Part shown: positions 1 through 15,200 of the stretch, in pieces
Position numbering within the stretch: the stretch's first letter is position 1
Layout: each line of letters opens with the position of its first letter
Assembly: GCA_014526335.1 (NCBI GenBank)
Contig: JACTAT010000037.1
Location: 10,306,952-10,370,951, forward strand
DNA: 64,000 nt
Source: Chrysaora quinquecirrha
Lineage: Eukaryota; Cnidaria; Scyphozoa; Semaeostomeae; Pelagiidae
Direction of reading: 5' to 3'
The notes under the pieces: model-generated
Databases searched by the model: none
Told to the model about the DNA's origin: nothing
What the model saw: the letters and a program-made list of their open reading frames with translations, nothing else
Program-made: the position numbers and the translations under genes

Positions 1-1768
1 AACTTAAGAACTGAAATCCTTTTTTCAGCTAAAACTACAAGTCAAACATAATTGATTTATATCTTGCCACGCGAAAAACGAACGGTGTATGGAAAAATAC
101 TTCAAATTCTATCAATAAAAATAGAAAATAAACTTAAATTGTAAGCAAGACATGTGTTAAAAAAGAATTTTTGCAATATTCTTTGCAAGAATTTTTGAAA
201 ACTTCTTTATTGTTACATTTTACACTTATAAGATTTTTGGCCCATAACTTTTATCCTATCCCTGTTAGGTGTCTTTCTTAGTGAAGGTACAGTAGAGAAA
301 GTCTATCTTCATTAAAAGTTTCTTTGGTTTTGAAGAGTTTTAGAAACATTTTCTATTTATAAATATTTGGAAACCATATGAAAAAATGATATCTTGATTT
401 GATTTGGCATTCTTTGAGTTTCTTCGGTTTCAGGTCAAGAGTTTTTGAGTTATTTATGGGTTTCTTATGAGAGGTTTTTTAGAAGAGAAAAAGAAAATGG
501 GGATTTTTCCTAGTAATAGAGGATATTTTCATGACTTTCTTGAAACGATGATTGTTTCTGCGTTTTATGGGAGCAGTAGTGGAGGGATATTCTGCTCAGC
601 TTTATTTCCTCGAAATCCAAAGGTTTTATTTTCGATTGAATATCAATGTAACTGAGTATTGAAATCAAACTGTTCATACAGATCAGAAAAGCAATTAAAA
701 CATCAGAAACAACAATGAAACCTTGGCATGCTTTCATCATATTATATGGCTTGGAACCAACCTTCGCCACAGCCTTCGCTGAACAAAGCGAGAGGAATGT
801 CGTTGGAAAAATGCTTCTCTCGCCGTACAGACAAAATAAATAAATAAGGAAAAGTATTTTTTGGTATATTAAAACACTGTTAGAGGAGCTAAAGTTCAAT
901 TTTTTTAACTTCTACTCGGGTAACGGGTGTAAAGAAATCTGGAACTTCTAAGACTTCTCTATTTATCCTGAGATCCGACACAAACACTTACGTCACAGTG
1001 AGCTGGGACGCCGCGGCCTGACCGTGTTCTTCCCGGGACACTTTTTGTTGTAGAGTGGGTGAAGTAAAACCCATATTTTGTAGTGAAAAATTTTCAAATA
1101 AAAAAACAAACTACACCATCGTTATCAGCGATGTTTGTTTCATAAAATAAGACAATAAAAATTTTGGCGTCGTAACCACTTTAAAGTAGCTGCAGAGAAA
1201 GGCAACTAATAACTTAGTTAAAAGGAAGAGAGCAGGTAAGTAATATTGCTGTCCTTAAAAAGTGTGGACTTGATTAAGTTTCTAGTTGCGCAGAATTAAA
1301 CTTTTGATTCGAAGTTTCAAAGTAAATAATGTTGTTTCTCCAGAAAACCATATGCTCAAAGAAACCGAGTTTATGGCTTGAAATTTTTCTCTCTTTGATC
1401 TTTAGTTACTGCAGATTTTTTGAGGATTCTGTAGCCTTATATAATGTAGAATTGTATTTCAACATCTAGTCACTTCGGTGCTTGGTCACAAATTCTTACT
1501 AAAGCTCTGCTTTGTCAAGAGTTCACTAGGTTGTTCCTGCTTTGTTTTTGAGGTAATTGCTAAAGGATACTTCAGCATGCAGCTGCTCGAGCATTTAGCT
1601 GTTCACATTAGACGCACGTGAAGCTCAACTCTTAGCTATGATTTAGACTTAAAGACAAGCATTTATTCCAATTTCATATTTTAAATATTTGAATTTTTCT
1701 GAAGCTGAGAACTTTTTCTGAGCGAAAACGTAACTCCAAATTGACACAATTATATGTTCCATTTGTAG
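1..1768. other. Upstream of first recognised MCM8 exon
   Basis: No exon could be assigned here. The missing N-terminal MCM8 exons should lie here or to the left of the window. One pair of good-looking splice sites brackets 1196-1235 (acceptor ending at 1195, donor gtaagt at 1236), but its 40 bases translate to nothing recognisable and it may be an untranslated exon or chance. The rest is AT-rich sequence with stop codons in all frames. Confidence 0.4.
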
Positions 1769-4700
1769 GCTCTAATTGACTGCAGTTTCCGCGAAGAAGC
1801 ACAAAGTATCCCAATACTTTCTGATATACCATCCATGAACGTGAGATTGTACAATTATGAACCAATTACATACCTGAGAAATCTCAAAGCGAATTATTAT
1901 GGTAAGGATTTTTGTCTGCTACACTGCTTTCGCTTTTTTGTAGGTAACTACATCGTTGCAATTTTGAAAACCGTTAGCTATATTTTTGACTCCCAGCTTT
2001 TCGACAACTGTTCCTACCATGTCCAACCGATGTGAACTCCCGTTGATTTTGACCTTCAAATCACATTTGTGTTAACCACCTTAACAACGTTTACAAGCCA
2101 TGCTTCCACTATTATATTTTTGGCTTAAAGCCCAAGTGGAGGCTATTTCTTAATCTGATTTTCAGTCCTTTATTAGCAATATCAAATCGCCGTTTTATGT
2201 TGTGCTATATATATTGCTTTTTATGAATTGTTATAAGGAATCCCATGCCATTTGGGGTGAAAATTACAGTAACCTGACAAGCTAATAGAGCTTGAAAATC
2301 ACCTTTTCTCGTGACGAAAATTGGTTGCATTGATTGCCTTCTCAATGATCAAGTTTTCATTATCAATTACTATATTGCATGACTGCTATCACTGCGACAG
2401 GCAACGTTGTGATTAGCATTGTTTCCATTGAATATGCTGAAGCGCTTCTCGAGTAATGGTCCCCTTCATGTTTCTTAATCATCCCGTTAATTTATTTAGG
2501 ATAATTTCTTGATGGCAGAATTTATCTATTATAGATTTTCATTTTTCGTTATTGAGTTGTTCGATTTTCAGGTAAATTCGTATCTGTACGTGGTACAGTT
2601 GTCAGAGTGAGTAATGTGAAACCAATGGTAACCCAAATGGCATTTACTTGTTCTTCTTGCAAAGCTTGTCAGGTACGCGCCAGCTTAATTAAAACTAGCC
2701 ATATTAATATTTAATACACTAAGGTTTGAGAAGTATTGCACCACCTTGCTCAAAATGGCGGCAAGCTGTGGCTCTAGGCCTAAAGCAAATTATTTCCATA
2801 ATATAGGCAACAGGGCTCAGGAGCCCCTAGACTTTAATCTTTGCGGGAAAATATTCTCCATTTTCCTGGCTTTGAGTTAGAGTTCAAAATTACGAATAGT
2901 TAAAAGTTTTGACAGAGAATTTCATTCAAAAGTTGAAGCAAAGTCTTCTAAATGTTTAGGAACAATCTCTTTCTACTGGTGTCAAATCCATGATAAATTC
3001 ACGGGGTAAACTGGCAGAAAAATAATACATTTTGTTGATATCCTATGAAGAATTCTCTGACCTTAATTTTAACTGTTTGTTACTTTTAATTCTAACGAAT
3101 GCCAGTAAAATGGCGAATATTTTCCCGCCAAAACTGTAAGTCAAGGGGCTCCTGAGCCCTGTTGTCTTTGTTATGAAAATAGTTTGCTTTAAGCCGAGAG
3201 CCACAGCTAGCCGCCATTTTGAGAAAGGTGGTGCAATACTCTTCGAACGTAAGTGTAGCTATATATAAAAACCATTGTTTCTTCATCAGTTGACTCATTC
3301 AGTTTGGTCTTATGAAAGATATTGTCGGAACAATTGTTTAATTCTAGGGACGTCTTCACGCTTTCTGTCTTTATTTTTACACAGAAAACTGTCGATAGAT
3401 ATGGTTGCTTGGTAATCTGCAAGTTTTTATCTCGCACACAATAATAGTACCGTAAAACTATTTGGGAATCGACTGGAGTCATTAAAGTCTTCATTTGTTT
3501 GGATCGATCGGCAAATTATTATAAGTTTTTTCTGATCACGGATAGTGAAGAATCAGCTTGTATTTCGACACATGAGATTCTAAATATGGCAGTAAATTTT
3601 TTTGTACGGAGTGTATTTTGCAGTGCCTTAAATGAAGAAATTTGACATCATAAATAGGCGCAATCAAAAAGCTTAAAATATTTAGACCCGAATTTTGATC
3701 GAAATTCGCCAGTCAAAAAGTGCAACTAATCATTTATCTCTAATTATTAATCAGCCTTTATTTATGACACTTTATGCTCTGAAATTTGTCAGAGGAACTA
3801 AAGTTTTTTGACAATTTAAACATCTTTTGCTGTTTTACGCAATGTTGAACTTTATGCTGGCAAAGTTTGTAATCAGTTTGTTTCTCACACAATTTACTCG
3901 TTTTTTAATCCTTTCTATTTTCAAGTTTGAATTTTTTCATTTAGTTGTAACTTTGTTTTATTTGATATATATTTGTAAATGTTTAATTGAAACCTCTTTC
4001 AGAATACTTTTAAACAGATTCGCTGAAGCAGTCGTCTTTTTCTGTTTTATCAATGTAGAGTACTCGTTTAACGTTGGGGTCATTGTGATTGCCCATGAGT
4101 TTTGGATAAACCATACTTCCCTACTCAACGATAAGCATAACCATACTAACGATAACTATGGCTTAGGACATTCGATGGATGCAAATACATTATTTCCATA
4201 TAAAGCGCAACTGAAGTAATTAAGCGTTGCTTTGAGGGAAGTACAGAGAGACAGCCGTTGGTGTAGTTTTTATTTCCGTTGCTTTGAGGGAAGTACAGAG
4301 AGACAGCCGTTGGTGTAGTTTTTATTTCCGTTTTGATAGGTCTTGACTTTATCAGATGGACGGTATAGCACTCCTAGCAAGGTAAGCTGAAACATAGTCA
4401 TAACGATCAGTAACATTTGCTCTACTGAGCTTGTTATTTTGATGTCACTCTCCCTTTGATTGGCTATCTTCTTCTTTCTTCTTTCTCATCCCGGCCTAAA
4501 TCGTTTTTAACTTTCTCTGTCTGATGCTTTCAACACCATTTAGCTTGCGGGATACAGCGGGAAGACGAAAAAATTACGACAAGGACTTATTTCAAATTAT
4601 TTGCAAAGCAAGATCTTTGTTTCAGTGGGGGTTTTGTAAGCTGTCCATATCAAAACCAAACGGCCAGATTTTCTCATTTGCACTCTTCAATTGAATCTAT

Positions 4701-7700
4701 CGGTCTTCACGCTGTATCTCGCAAGTTGACTGATGTTTAAAACACAATTCAAATAAATAAACATTTAGAATATTGAGAGCAGTGCCCAAGGAACCCTTTT
4801 TTTGTTTGTCTTCATATATAAGAAGGTTTTCTTTCTGATTGGTGCATTTAGATCTGCGTCTGGGCATGAATTGCTCCTACTCAAAAATCGCAAATGTGTC
4901 TGTGAATGTCAAATCTAATTAAATATGGTTACAGAACGTTCGAAATTATCCATCATCGTTTAGATATGACTGATCTTCAAAACTGACATTGTTGGCTGAG
5001 TGGTGTGTTAGACCAAATTGCTCTGTACTGAAGTTTTGATAATGCACGAGTTTGATTTCTCCATAGTGTACAACTCAAGAGTGCAGATCACATTCATTCA
5101 TTCCTAACAGAAGTTCCAAGTTGACGACTACTATTGATAGTCAAATAATCAAGTGAGTCATAGCTATCCCTACATTCTGTTATCATAACAACTCGATTTG
5201 TTGAATTCACGTATTAGTCGAAGCTTTACATTGATATCTCATCCATTCTATTCAGGATTCAAGAGATTATGCTTGATGAAAAAAGAGAAGCTGGCAGAAT
5301 TCCTCGAACTGTTGAGTGTGAACTGTTCTCTGACCTTGGTAACTTTCCTGCAAATTGCGCTATCTGAGGCATTTTTCATTGTTTGTATTCTTTCTTGCTC
5401 TCTTTTGTTTAAGTTTCTTTTATCTACTGAATGTCAAGGATAATGGCAACTCTTGTCCTTTTACGTGACGTAACTACTTTCTTTTAATTGAAGAGTGGTC
5501 ACTTAGTGACTGTCTACAACGGTATTCGAATTTCTATGCCTAGAGTTGATATGTTTATCTTCCTGCAGATGCTTATGAAGTAAACGTTGGCCGCCTGCCT
5601 ACCGAAGGGCCAAGCGAAAACGTTTAAAATATATTTTGGCAGGCAAGGTTAAATCTTAAGATTTACCGAAAAACTCCAGACACATTTCAAAATGATAAAA
5701 GGCAAGCGAAAAATATCGTGGTTACGACGCCAACAGATTAAGGCAACTTCAGATCAAATTGTTTCATATCAAGACGCGGTTTAAGAGTTTCTTCGTGTAG
5801 GTTATTCAGTGGTAGTTTATAGTGCCTAATTTCGGATGTTTTGGTGCAGCTGCATCACAATTTTGATAACGTTGTTGCTCAAGCCAATATGTTTTGTATT
5901 ATAGTTGACGTTTGTGTACCTGGTGATATGGTTACTGTGAATGGCGTGGTCCGGCTTTCTAATAATGATGACCGTAAGTTTGTATTCAAAATTTTAGTAC
6001 TGTTTTTGCAACATTTATTAACAGCTAATCACACAGTAAGCCAAATTCTTTAGAAACTGCCAATTTTCGTTTTCAGATTTGCTTCCAGTATCCTGCTTTG
6101 TGGATGTATTAAAGATAAACTTAGCAAAGAACAGAATTTAGCAACTGCTTTGAAAGTGACTACCAGAATAATTGCGAAAGAATACATGAAAACATTTTAC
6201 CATTACATTCATAGAACTAAAAGCGAAGCTTTTTGGTGTTTGATAGAATGCTATTTGAAACAAAAATTCATACTTTAATTTCGACATCAAATCCCTATTG
6301 AAGATGTGCTCCCAACCAAGTTCTATTCTTGTGTTCAATGTGGGGACAATTTTTAGTTGCGCGCCAAAATATCTGTAATCCGAAATATGGAATTGTGGAA
6401 AGAACGGTTGGAAACTCTTTGCCTGCGGCAGCCTGAGGGTATCGCTGGCTGCTTATGCTAGCGGCTAACGTCGGCATTAACGGATATATGGAAACCAAGC
6501 TTTAAGTCCCAGTCAAACGGTCCAAATTTTCTCTTTAAATACATAGAAGTGTTGAATATCCTCGGCCAAAATTATTACGTGAATCAAATTTTGTTTTGTT
6601 CCTGTTTAGTTGTATTACCAGTATGATATAGGTTGAAATTATGATTTACATGCTGCATTGTTTGTGCCGGGCTAGCCTTCATTTCTTCATTTGAATTAGC
6701 TATTTATCAGAGTTATTTTTAGACTCATTTAGTTCGTGATATTTCTATTTTGATTTCAGATTCTTCTAAGAACAAAGAAAAATGCATGTTTTTACTTTAC
6801 ATTCATGCAAACTGTCTGATGAACTTTCGTGAAGCCAAGAGCAACGGCGAAACTGGAAATCAAAATAACGAATTCTCTTTAAAGGTTTGTAGCCACGTTA
6901 TTTATCAGATTCAATGAAACAAATTAAATTAACTAAAACTCCAGTTCAGCAATTCATTCCAGAAAGTGATGTCATCTTCTAGTTTTGGATAATATTTCAA
7001 TGTACATAATCGTCTATCATGGAGATCTCAAACCATATCAACATCACCGTAATAAAGGTTCATGCATTCACAATATAACACGGTAAAATTAAAAGTTTTC
7101 AACGAAATCCATGACGGTAAATGAATGAAGCAAAATGTTTGAAATGGGAATTGAGAAAGATCTATTGCCATTCCTAAACATTTTGTATTCATAAAAGAAA
7201 TAAGTATGATGCCTAAGACCAATAAGAAATATTTCAACAATGGTTTTAACAATATTTGAGAGTGATACCATGATAGGACATTTAGGAGCATATTTGACGT
7301 CAATACGTTATGTTATCATTTAAATGTACATATAATGTGATAACAATTCATTTAGGAACTTTATGCAATCAGGGAAATTCATTCGGAAAAGAATTTGTTC
7401 AAACTTATCGTTGGGTATGTAAGTTTTCATCCTTGAGATAAGCATTATTTATTATTGAAATATTAAACAAAGGATATTCTTGGTTGGTAATATGAGTGCT
7501 TAACCTTTTTTGACGTGTTTCTTCTTCATTACCAACATTAACATCTTAAGATAAGTCTTTCATCCATTGTTAAATAACGGTTGGATTTTCTGATGCCGAA
7601 CGTTCAGAAGTAAGGAAGATTGACACTTCCAAGTGTATTTTTCTTGAATATCATTGTTTACACTGATGGAAGTTGTAACAAAGGGTGTATCGACTGATCA

Positions 7701-9212
7701 AAAAAGCATTCAGTTTCAAGGTCATAAAGAGATTTCTCATACGCTAGTTAGAGAATTACATGTTACTGTGATTGTCTTTTCTCTAATGCTTACGATTTGA
7801 AAGTAAGAATGCACAAAACTCCCACGCTTACGGAATTTTCCACTGCAGCACATGGTGCAATTTGTTGCGTGTTTTTATTCCAAACCATTTTTATGCAGGT
7901 CACTGTGTCCATTAATCTATGGCCACGAGGTACGTTGCTTATCCATAGTGCTATCTATTTTTTCGTAGAAAAATATTTTGAGTGAGAGAGCCATGATGAA
8001 ATGTTGCAAAGCTACCAAACGTCTTCATTACTGCAATACCTTAAGGGAATTAATTTTCGCGGGAACTTATTTTCGCTGATTTTTTCTCAAAGATTTTGCG
8101 GAAAAACGGAATTTATTTTCGCGGTTTTTCGTGGATTCGTTGATGAAAGGAATTTCGCGGGAACTTATTTTCGCGGATCAAATAATTTTCATATAAAAAA
8201 GAAAGGAAACAAGGAATAGTTTGAGTGCCTTTCTTTCTTTTTTGGACTAGAAATCTTACAAAGGATACAAATGATACTGTAAATACAGAAGCAAAAGCCA
8301 TATTTAGTTTTTCAGTGAAATATTTCTCTAAATTTGACAAAAGCCTGCAAAATTTGCAGATTTTTTTGAAATTTTGGAAATTTCGCGGCAATTTATTTTC
8401 GCGGACAAGCATATTTTGGGAATTTCGCGGGAACCAATCTTCGCGGAAATGACCAAAATCCGCGAGAACCGCGAAAATTAATTCCCACCAAAATATATTC
8501 CCTTAAGATAGATGATGAGTGTTAACCCAAGAAAAGATGAGAATTATCATTTGTAACTTATCAGATATTCTTTGCATTGAGCAAATGTTTGCAATTAACA
8601 TCCTAAATATATCTTGAAATTTAGGTTTGAATTACTGCTTGTTTTAAAACGGACTAAGCTTTCCATGTCTTCTGTATATTACAAAAACTTTGCCGAGCGA
8701 AAACAATATGACAAGTATGAAAATATATCCAATCGGGCATACAACGTAATTATGAATAGTATAACCAGAAGCTTAAACATAGAAAACAAACGAGAGATGA
8801 CAATTGTTTGTTTATTAACTGTATATTCGACTGTACTTTCCAACAGTCATCATCAGAGTAACGATTTACTTACTGCAACGGTTAAACATAGAATTCGAAA
8901 TTTGAAATTATACAATTGTTGCCATAGAGACTTTACTGGATTACTAACAAAAGGGGAAACCTGAATCAAAAATGACGTAAATAACGGTATTAATTGAAAA
9001 GTTTTAGTGGTATTGATTTATCTTGCTGTTTCAATGATGGTTTGAATTTCTTTATTTCCAGAGCCTCTGATATTTTCTTTTATAATAATTGCGATGATTT
9101 TTCGATAATAGCGTAAAGTCTTCCAAATTAACAGTATTATGTCCAGAATCCATTGAGTGTTTTAAAACGTGGGGATTACAATCTCTGCCGCTGTGATCTT
9201 TGATGATATATC

Positions 9213-9256
<44 letters not shown>

Positions 9257-12200
9257 AACATATAATATATATGATATGACAAGTATTGTATAAAACGATT
9301 GCGAAAAGCTTCGGGACTTTTGTCAATTGACTGGCATATCTCTTCATATTTACAGCTTGTAAAAGCTGGATTGGTCCTTGGCTTATTTGGAGGAACACCA
9401 AGGTGTTCAGATGACAAAGTACGTTTTATATCTCAATGTTATTTTATCTTTTTGTAATCTTAAAGCAATGAATACACAATTAGAGGACAAAAAGTACTTC
9501 TAGATTTTCAGCTAAATATATCAAGAGTTGTCTACAAAAGCAGCTATGCAAGAACCTCTTCTCTTATTTTTTGATATAAAATTTCATGGTTTTCCGAGAC
9601 AAAATGGTGGTTTACCATTAACATTTTCGTTTAAAGTGCACTTCCAGAGCAGATAAATTGGATTGAAATTTTAATAATGCTTTTAGGTGAGTAATATTTG
9701 AAGCTGCTGAATTAGTAGCTACGAAAAATTGCCATTTACAGCAGTCTTCAATTATGCAGGAAAATTCGCATTTTTCAAAACTAGATATTGTTGCCGTGAA
9801 GTAGTTCAAATTATTATTCACGCCAGTTCCTGACTTTTGTGAAAGAGGAAATGAAAAATTAGCACCATTCCCTCCTTTGTGTCTTACCAAAGGTACTCAT
9901 TTAAAATTGTTATCAACATGTCAACCCCATGCATTGTCTCTTCAAGTACATGTTCCCTGAAAAGTTTAACGGTAAACACGTTTGGACTAGCTTCACCAAA
10001 ACACCATAAAATTTTCTGTTAAAAGATACGAGAAGTTGTTTTTGAAGCTTGACGATATACTTTTCTACTTTTCTGTATTACTCATAGAGTCAGATTCCAA
10101 TGAGAAGTGACCCACATGTCCTCACTGTTGGAGATCCAGGACTGGGAAAAAGTCAGGTGAGGACTCAGAAATTTCTAGGATGCATAATATCTTTATTTAA
10201 ATTTAATTTACTGAATTTTCAATTTTCAGCTCGCAAGGCCGGCCTTTTGACCACAAATACATTTATATTTATCAAAGTGTAAACTCTTCTAACTGAACTA
10301 TCATGTATATTTGCAATATTTAAGCGTGTGCTTTTGTTGTTGTCTGAAGGTTTTCAATATCGCACTTCATCGTGGTGCAACTACGTTTTATTCAGCCACT
10401 TAACATTAAATTTATATTTTAGATGTTACAAGCGGTAGCGAATGCAGCTCCAAGAGGTGTCTTTGTTTGTGGAAATACAACTACTACATCAGGACTTACT
10501 GTATGCTGAGCATATTCTTATATCTAACTTATTTAACGCAATATTAACGCACATTCCATACCTGAATAGACTTTAGCATGTACTCGCGTTGTAAACATTA
10601 TTGTCGCTTAGAAAAATTATATTCATTAATATTCTATAATTTCAGGTGACACTGTCTAAGGAATGTGGCTCGGGAGATTATGCCTTAGAAGCTGGAGCAC
10701 TGGTGTTAGCTGACCAAGGTAAAGCAAGTTTCTTCCTTTAAATTTCTTTCCATTCTAGTTTAGAGAACTAAAATGACTGACTTCGAGCGCGATATCACTA
10801 CAAGTGTTACGACACATTTCTTCAAGTTTGTTGTTTGCACTCTTTCATGTTAATATCTTTCTAGCATGTAATTAATAAACGGTTTGAATTTTCTGCCTTA
10901 AGTTTCCTAAAACTCGTATGAAAATGCATCTCCTTGGTTGCATGTCAAGGGCACAGTTTTATCCTAACAAAACAGGGCGATTACGTTCTTTCCTCGTCTT
11001 CGCCACTGATACTATGAGTTCATCATTATTTACCGTTGGCGTGAAATATTTTCTAGACTTCTTAGCAATTCTGAATTTTTGCGAGGTTCTTTATCAGGCA
11101 ATAGGAAACAAAATAGATGCATAATCAACAGAATCTTTAACTGCAACTTCAAAAAAATATTTCCGTTTTCCTACAGATACATAAGATGATCAAAAATGAT
11201 AGAAATTACATTTCTAGTTTTGAGTGGGTTTAACCTCATTTATATTGCTTAAATGTAGCCCTTCATCATGTTTAAGAGAAAAAATGGGTCTCTATGGTGA
11301 ACTAAAAGCCCTACAAGATCCTTACCATCATCATTTTAGCAATGAATTTCACATTTTTATTCATCTTATTCATCTGTGATTTTGACTACTGCTTTTAAGA
11401 TCGAAATCATTATTTTTTCATCTTTAGTAACTGAATATCAATTAGGAATTAGTCGAAGCAATTTTTTTAATGTTTTTAAACAGGTATTTTCATCGTTTTA
11501 TAAAATTTTGATCGTTGAATATTAAGGTTGCTGCTGTATTGATGAATTCGACAAGATGGGAAATCAGCATCAAGCTCTGCTGGAAGCCATGGTATACTGC
11601 AATTAATCATGTTTTCAATATTGCTTATAAGATAACTAATTTATAGTATCATTCTTCATTAGCTGAAGATGTCGTTGATTTTTAGTTTGTTTATTTGTTG
11701 TTTTTAGGAGCAACAGAACATTAGCATTGCAAAAGCAGGCATTGTTTGCAGGTATGTCAACCATTCAACCCCCTGAATTCAAATGATAATTGCCAATTTG
11801 TTTTCTCTGATTTCCCTTATTTCCCTGATATCCTTTTCTAAACATGCTGAAAATCATAAATCTACAGTAATCTCACCGCATATTACGCCCGTCTGCTAAC
11901 ATTTAGAAATCGCAAGCAAATAATTGACAAATTTAGGAAATATCTCTGCCAACCTACCTTAAATATACGACTTATCAAATATTTAAAACAAAAATAAAAT
12001 GACCGATTATTTGTTACTGTTAAGCAATTTGTAATTTTGTTACTACGAAAACAATGTCCGATGATGATGCAGCATAGAAACTTTAGACAGATATTGCATT
12101 TTAAGCTTTGCTAATTATTGACTTGTAGACTTTTCATGTGATTGTTTTTGTTTTAGTTTGCCAGCTCGAACGTCCATAATTGCAGCCGCGAATCCTGTTG

Positions 12201-15200
12201 CAGGACATTATAACAAAGCAAAGACTATATCTGAAAATCTGAAGTAAGATGAGTTTAGCAGGACAAAATTCCCTATAACTTTTAAGTAATTAGGTATAAG
12301 ATGTCAAAATATATGATAACATGTAACTTGCAAATTGAAAGACATTTAAGTTCAGAATAAGTCGTTTTTTGCTTTTTAATGCGATTTTTGGTATTGATGA
12401 AATAAAACTCAGCTGCAACTCAGGTTTACGATAAGCTGAGGTAGATCCTTATTTAGTCGAATTAAGTCTGCTGATCATCTCCAACTTTTTCTTTTTTGGA
12501 ATAACTTTCATTTAGAACGCAAGATTGGTTCACAGCTTTACTGAGTTCTCTGATAGCTACCTGTGATAAACTCATAAATAACTATATCTGCACCTGCACT
12601 CTCTTTCAGTATATAGCTTAATATGATGTTCCTCGTTTTTCTTCTAGATTAAACAGTGCCTTACTTTCAAGATTCGACCTGGTAAAGAATCTATTGAATT
12701 CCTTTTCATCCTACCCCTTCGTTATGATTATTCAGCTATAAACGAGTTTTATCATCTGAATTTAGGACTTTTGTTGTAAAACTATTATTTTTTTCAGGTG
12801 TTTATTCTTCTGGATAAACCCGACGAGGTTGGTTAAATTTAATATTATACGAAACGTATTTGATAATGTCACATTGCTGTACTATTCCTTTCATTACACT
12901 AGAAGCAATAATATCATTGGTGGACAATAGAATTGCATCACCTAGTTGAATATGATACTCTGAAGCCATTAAAAATATAAAGAGGTCATGTGGCCATGTT
13001 CCCACTAAAATTAGGTGGCATAAAACGTCATTTCATTCACCTTCACATAAAGATAAATTTGCTGACGTATAACGGATTGATATTTGAAAAAGAAAAAGAA
13101 CACAAAAAATGAGGTGCTGTGACTTCGTAAACCAACGGAATGTTTTTACGACTAATTATTAATAAGAAATTTTGACAAGGTAAAATACTTATTTAAATGA
13201 AAATATATGAAATATTATATTATATTTTGCTTTCAAACTTGAAGTTTGGTATTATGAAAATATCAAGTGAAAATATTCAATTTACTCTGATTTAAAGCCT
13301 GAGTCTGGAAGCTTTGCTTACGTAATTAAGGTTTTGCTAAAAGTTTGTCTTCTACGAAGGAAACGAAGATTAAGGTGTTGCTTATGATAACATTTCTTTA
13401 TGATCAGATTCTACACTTTGGCTCACCAAGTGTAGATTGAATTTTAACAAATAGCTTCATAAAATAGAATATACAGGCATATGGCATCTCAAGTGATTGA
13501 CAGAATCCGTGATCCTCTGTTAGCGCTGCATGCCAGTTCAGCTCTTGAGGTTTTTTTTAAACGCCTAGAGTGTCTTTTGAAGGGGCTTGTTTGTCCATTA
13601 TGTACCCCTCTGACTTACTCATGAGACAGGTTGGAGTCGGAGGTCCTCCTCCAGTCTAGCTGCACTGATATATGGTGCAACTAGTCTTAAGTCTACTGGT
13701 CGCATTTTTATTGGTTTCCTTATATCTCTATTGAGAAAATGCTAAATCAAATGGTTGAAAGCCCATTTGCAGCCTCTTAGTGCACTTAATGTCGGTATTG
13801 CTCTGTTGCAACCCTTGGGTGCTGTTTAATAGACTATCTGTGTCTCCAGGTTGCACGTGTTCCTTGCTCAAACTTTGGTATCTCGATGACGTTGTTTGAG
13901 CATCACAAGGAATGCAGCAGCAATCGTTGCAATAGCTTCACAATTAACAATAAAGCTTCTGTTTGACCATGATCGCTGAATATTGCTCATCTTTATTTTT
14001 CCAACTATTCAGTTGATGTGAGGTTGAATTCCAAAGATTGATTTTTATAAACTCGCTGAGTGATGTCATATTTTCTTGTAGCTTGTAGTTTTCAAAAGAT
14101 AATGTAGTATTCTCTTGTAGCTTCTTGACTGTATCATATCTGAACATGTAATGGCTATGCATTCGGGAAAACAAAGGTATTTGCTTGTTGAAAATATTAT
14201 AAACGCTTTTTCATTAATTGATGCTGTATATGCAAAATGACCCCCAAGTCCTGCTTAGGCTTGCTCCTGGTATTGTTCGTTTTTTATTAAATTAATTTAT
14301 CGTACTCAATATCAATTTTGTATGTCCTGTCTCCGTTAAACTCTTATTGTAAGATTGTCATCATGATGTTTACAATTTTTGAAATCTTCACTTATGTTTA
14401 ACATTTTCTAGCGCACCTCCTACAAAAGAACACTCCAATGAGGTAATACCAAAGATTTGATTCTTTTGCCTTCTACCACAAGTTTGTTCTAAACTTTCAT
14501 TGAAATTGATCAGATTTCATCTGATTTAAATAAGTAACAATATTGTAAAGGGTTTCGTTCCAGGTGATTCAATTCAATAGCTCGGTTAGCGAATTTAGTG
14601 TGAAATCTTTTTATATAGGACTCCTATAAAATTCTGGTTTACTTATCGACAATTTTGGTGCTTCCTACTTGCCCTGCAGAAACGATTCTAGGTCAGTAAC
14701 CAGAACTGAATGGAGTTTCGTATGAGAAATTTGCAGCATGTCTGCCAACATCTTGCCATTGTGGACAAATCGAGATGTTCACTGCAACTCGTTTCCTCCA
14801 TATGAGCAAAAATATCATGTTAGTGTTGGAATAGGATACTGAAGAAAACAACACAGAATACTCATACCAGTAATTTGCTTGTTTGCATCCTTAAGAACAC
14901 CCCCTTATTTGTTCGTGCTGTAGTTTACATATCCGGTTTTAAGTAAATAAAAAACATTTCAGAAAATCCCAGAAACTCCTGATCCATCAAAAGAGCAATG
15001 GGATGCTGATAAACCCCTATGTGAAAGATTAAAAGTAAGTATACGAATATAAATTGTCACACATTTGCTTGAACGTCGAATGTTTATTTCTCTCGTTTGA
15101 CGTTAAGACGTTGGTTTCTTTACTCTACAGGTATTAAAAAATGAGAAGTTTGATCCTTTGCCTATTCCCCTTCTTCGAAAGGTAGGACATAATAAACTTT

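Noticed and set aside
1785..1901. Alternative acceptor at 1785 for the first MCM8 exon
   Set aside because: Poor pyrimidine tract; the acceptor at 1767-1768 is better and keeps phase 0, with an in-frame TAG immediately before it.
4550..4740. Second zinc-ligand exon of MCM8 near 4544
   Set aside because: The sequence is a dispersed repeat also seen near 63000-63110; the real exon is 5067-5152, which fits phase and homology.
13444..13560. MCM8 exon reading [10 protein letters not shown]
   Set aside because: It would begin out of phase and lacks the conserved SEHVMA motif; the exon 14121-14176 supplies [14 protein letters not shown] in the correct phase.
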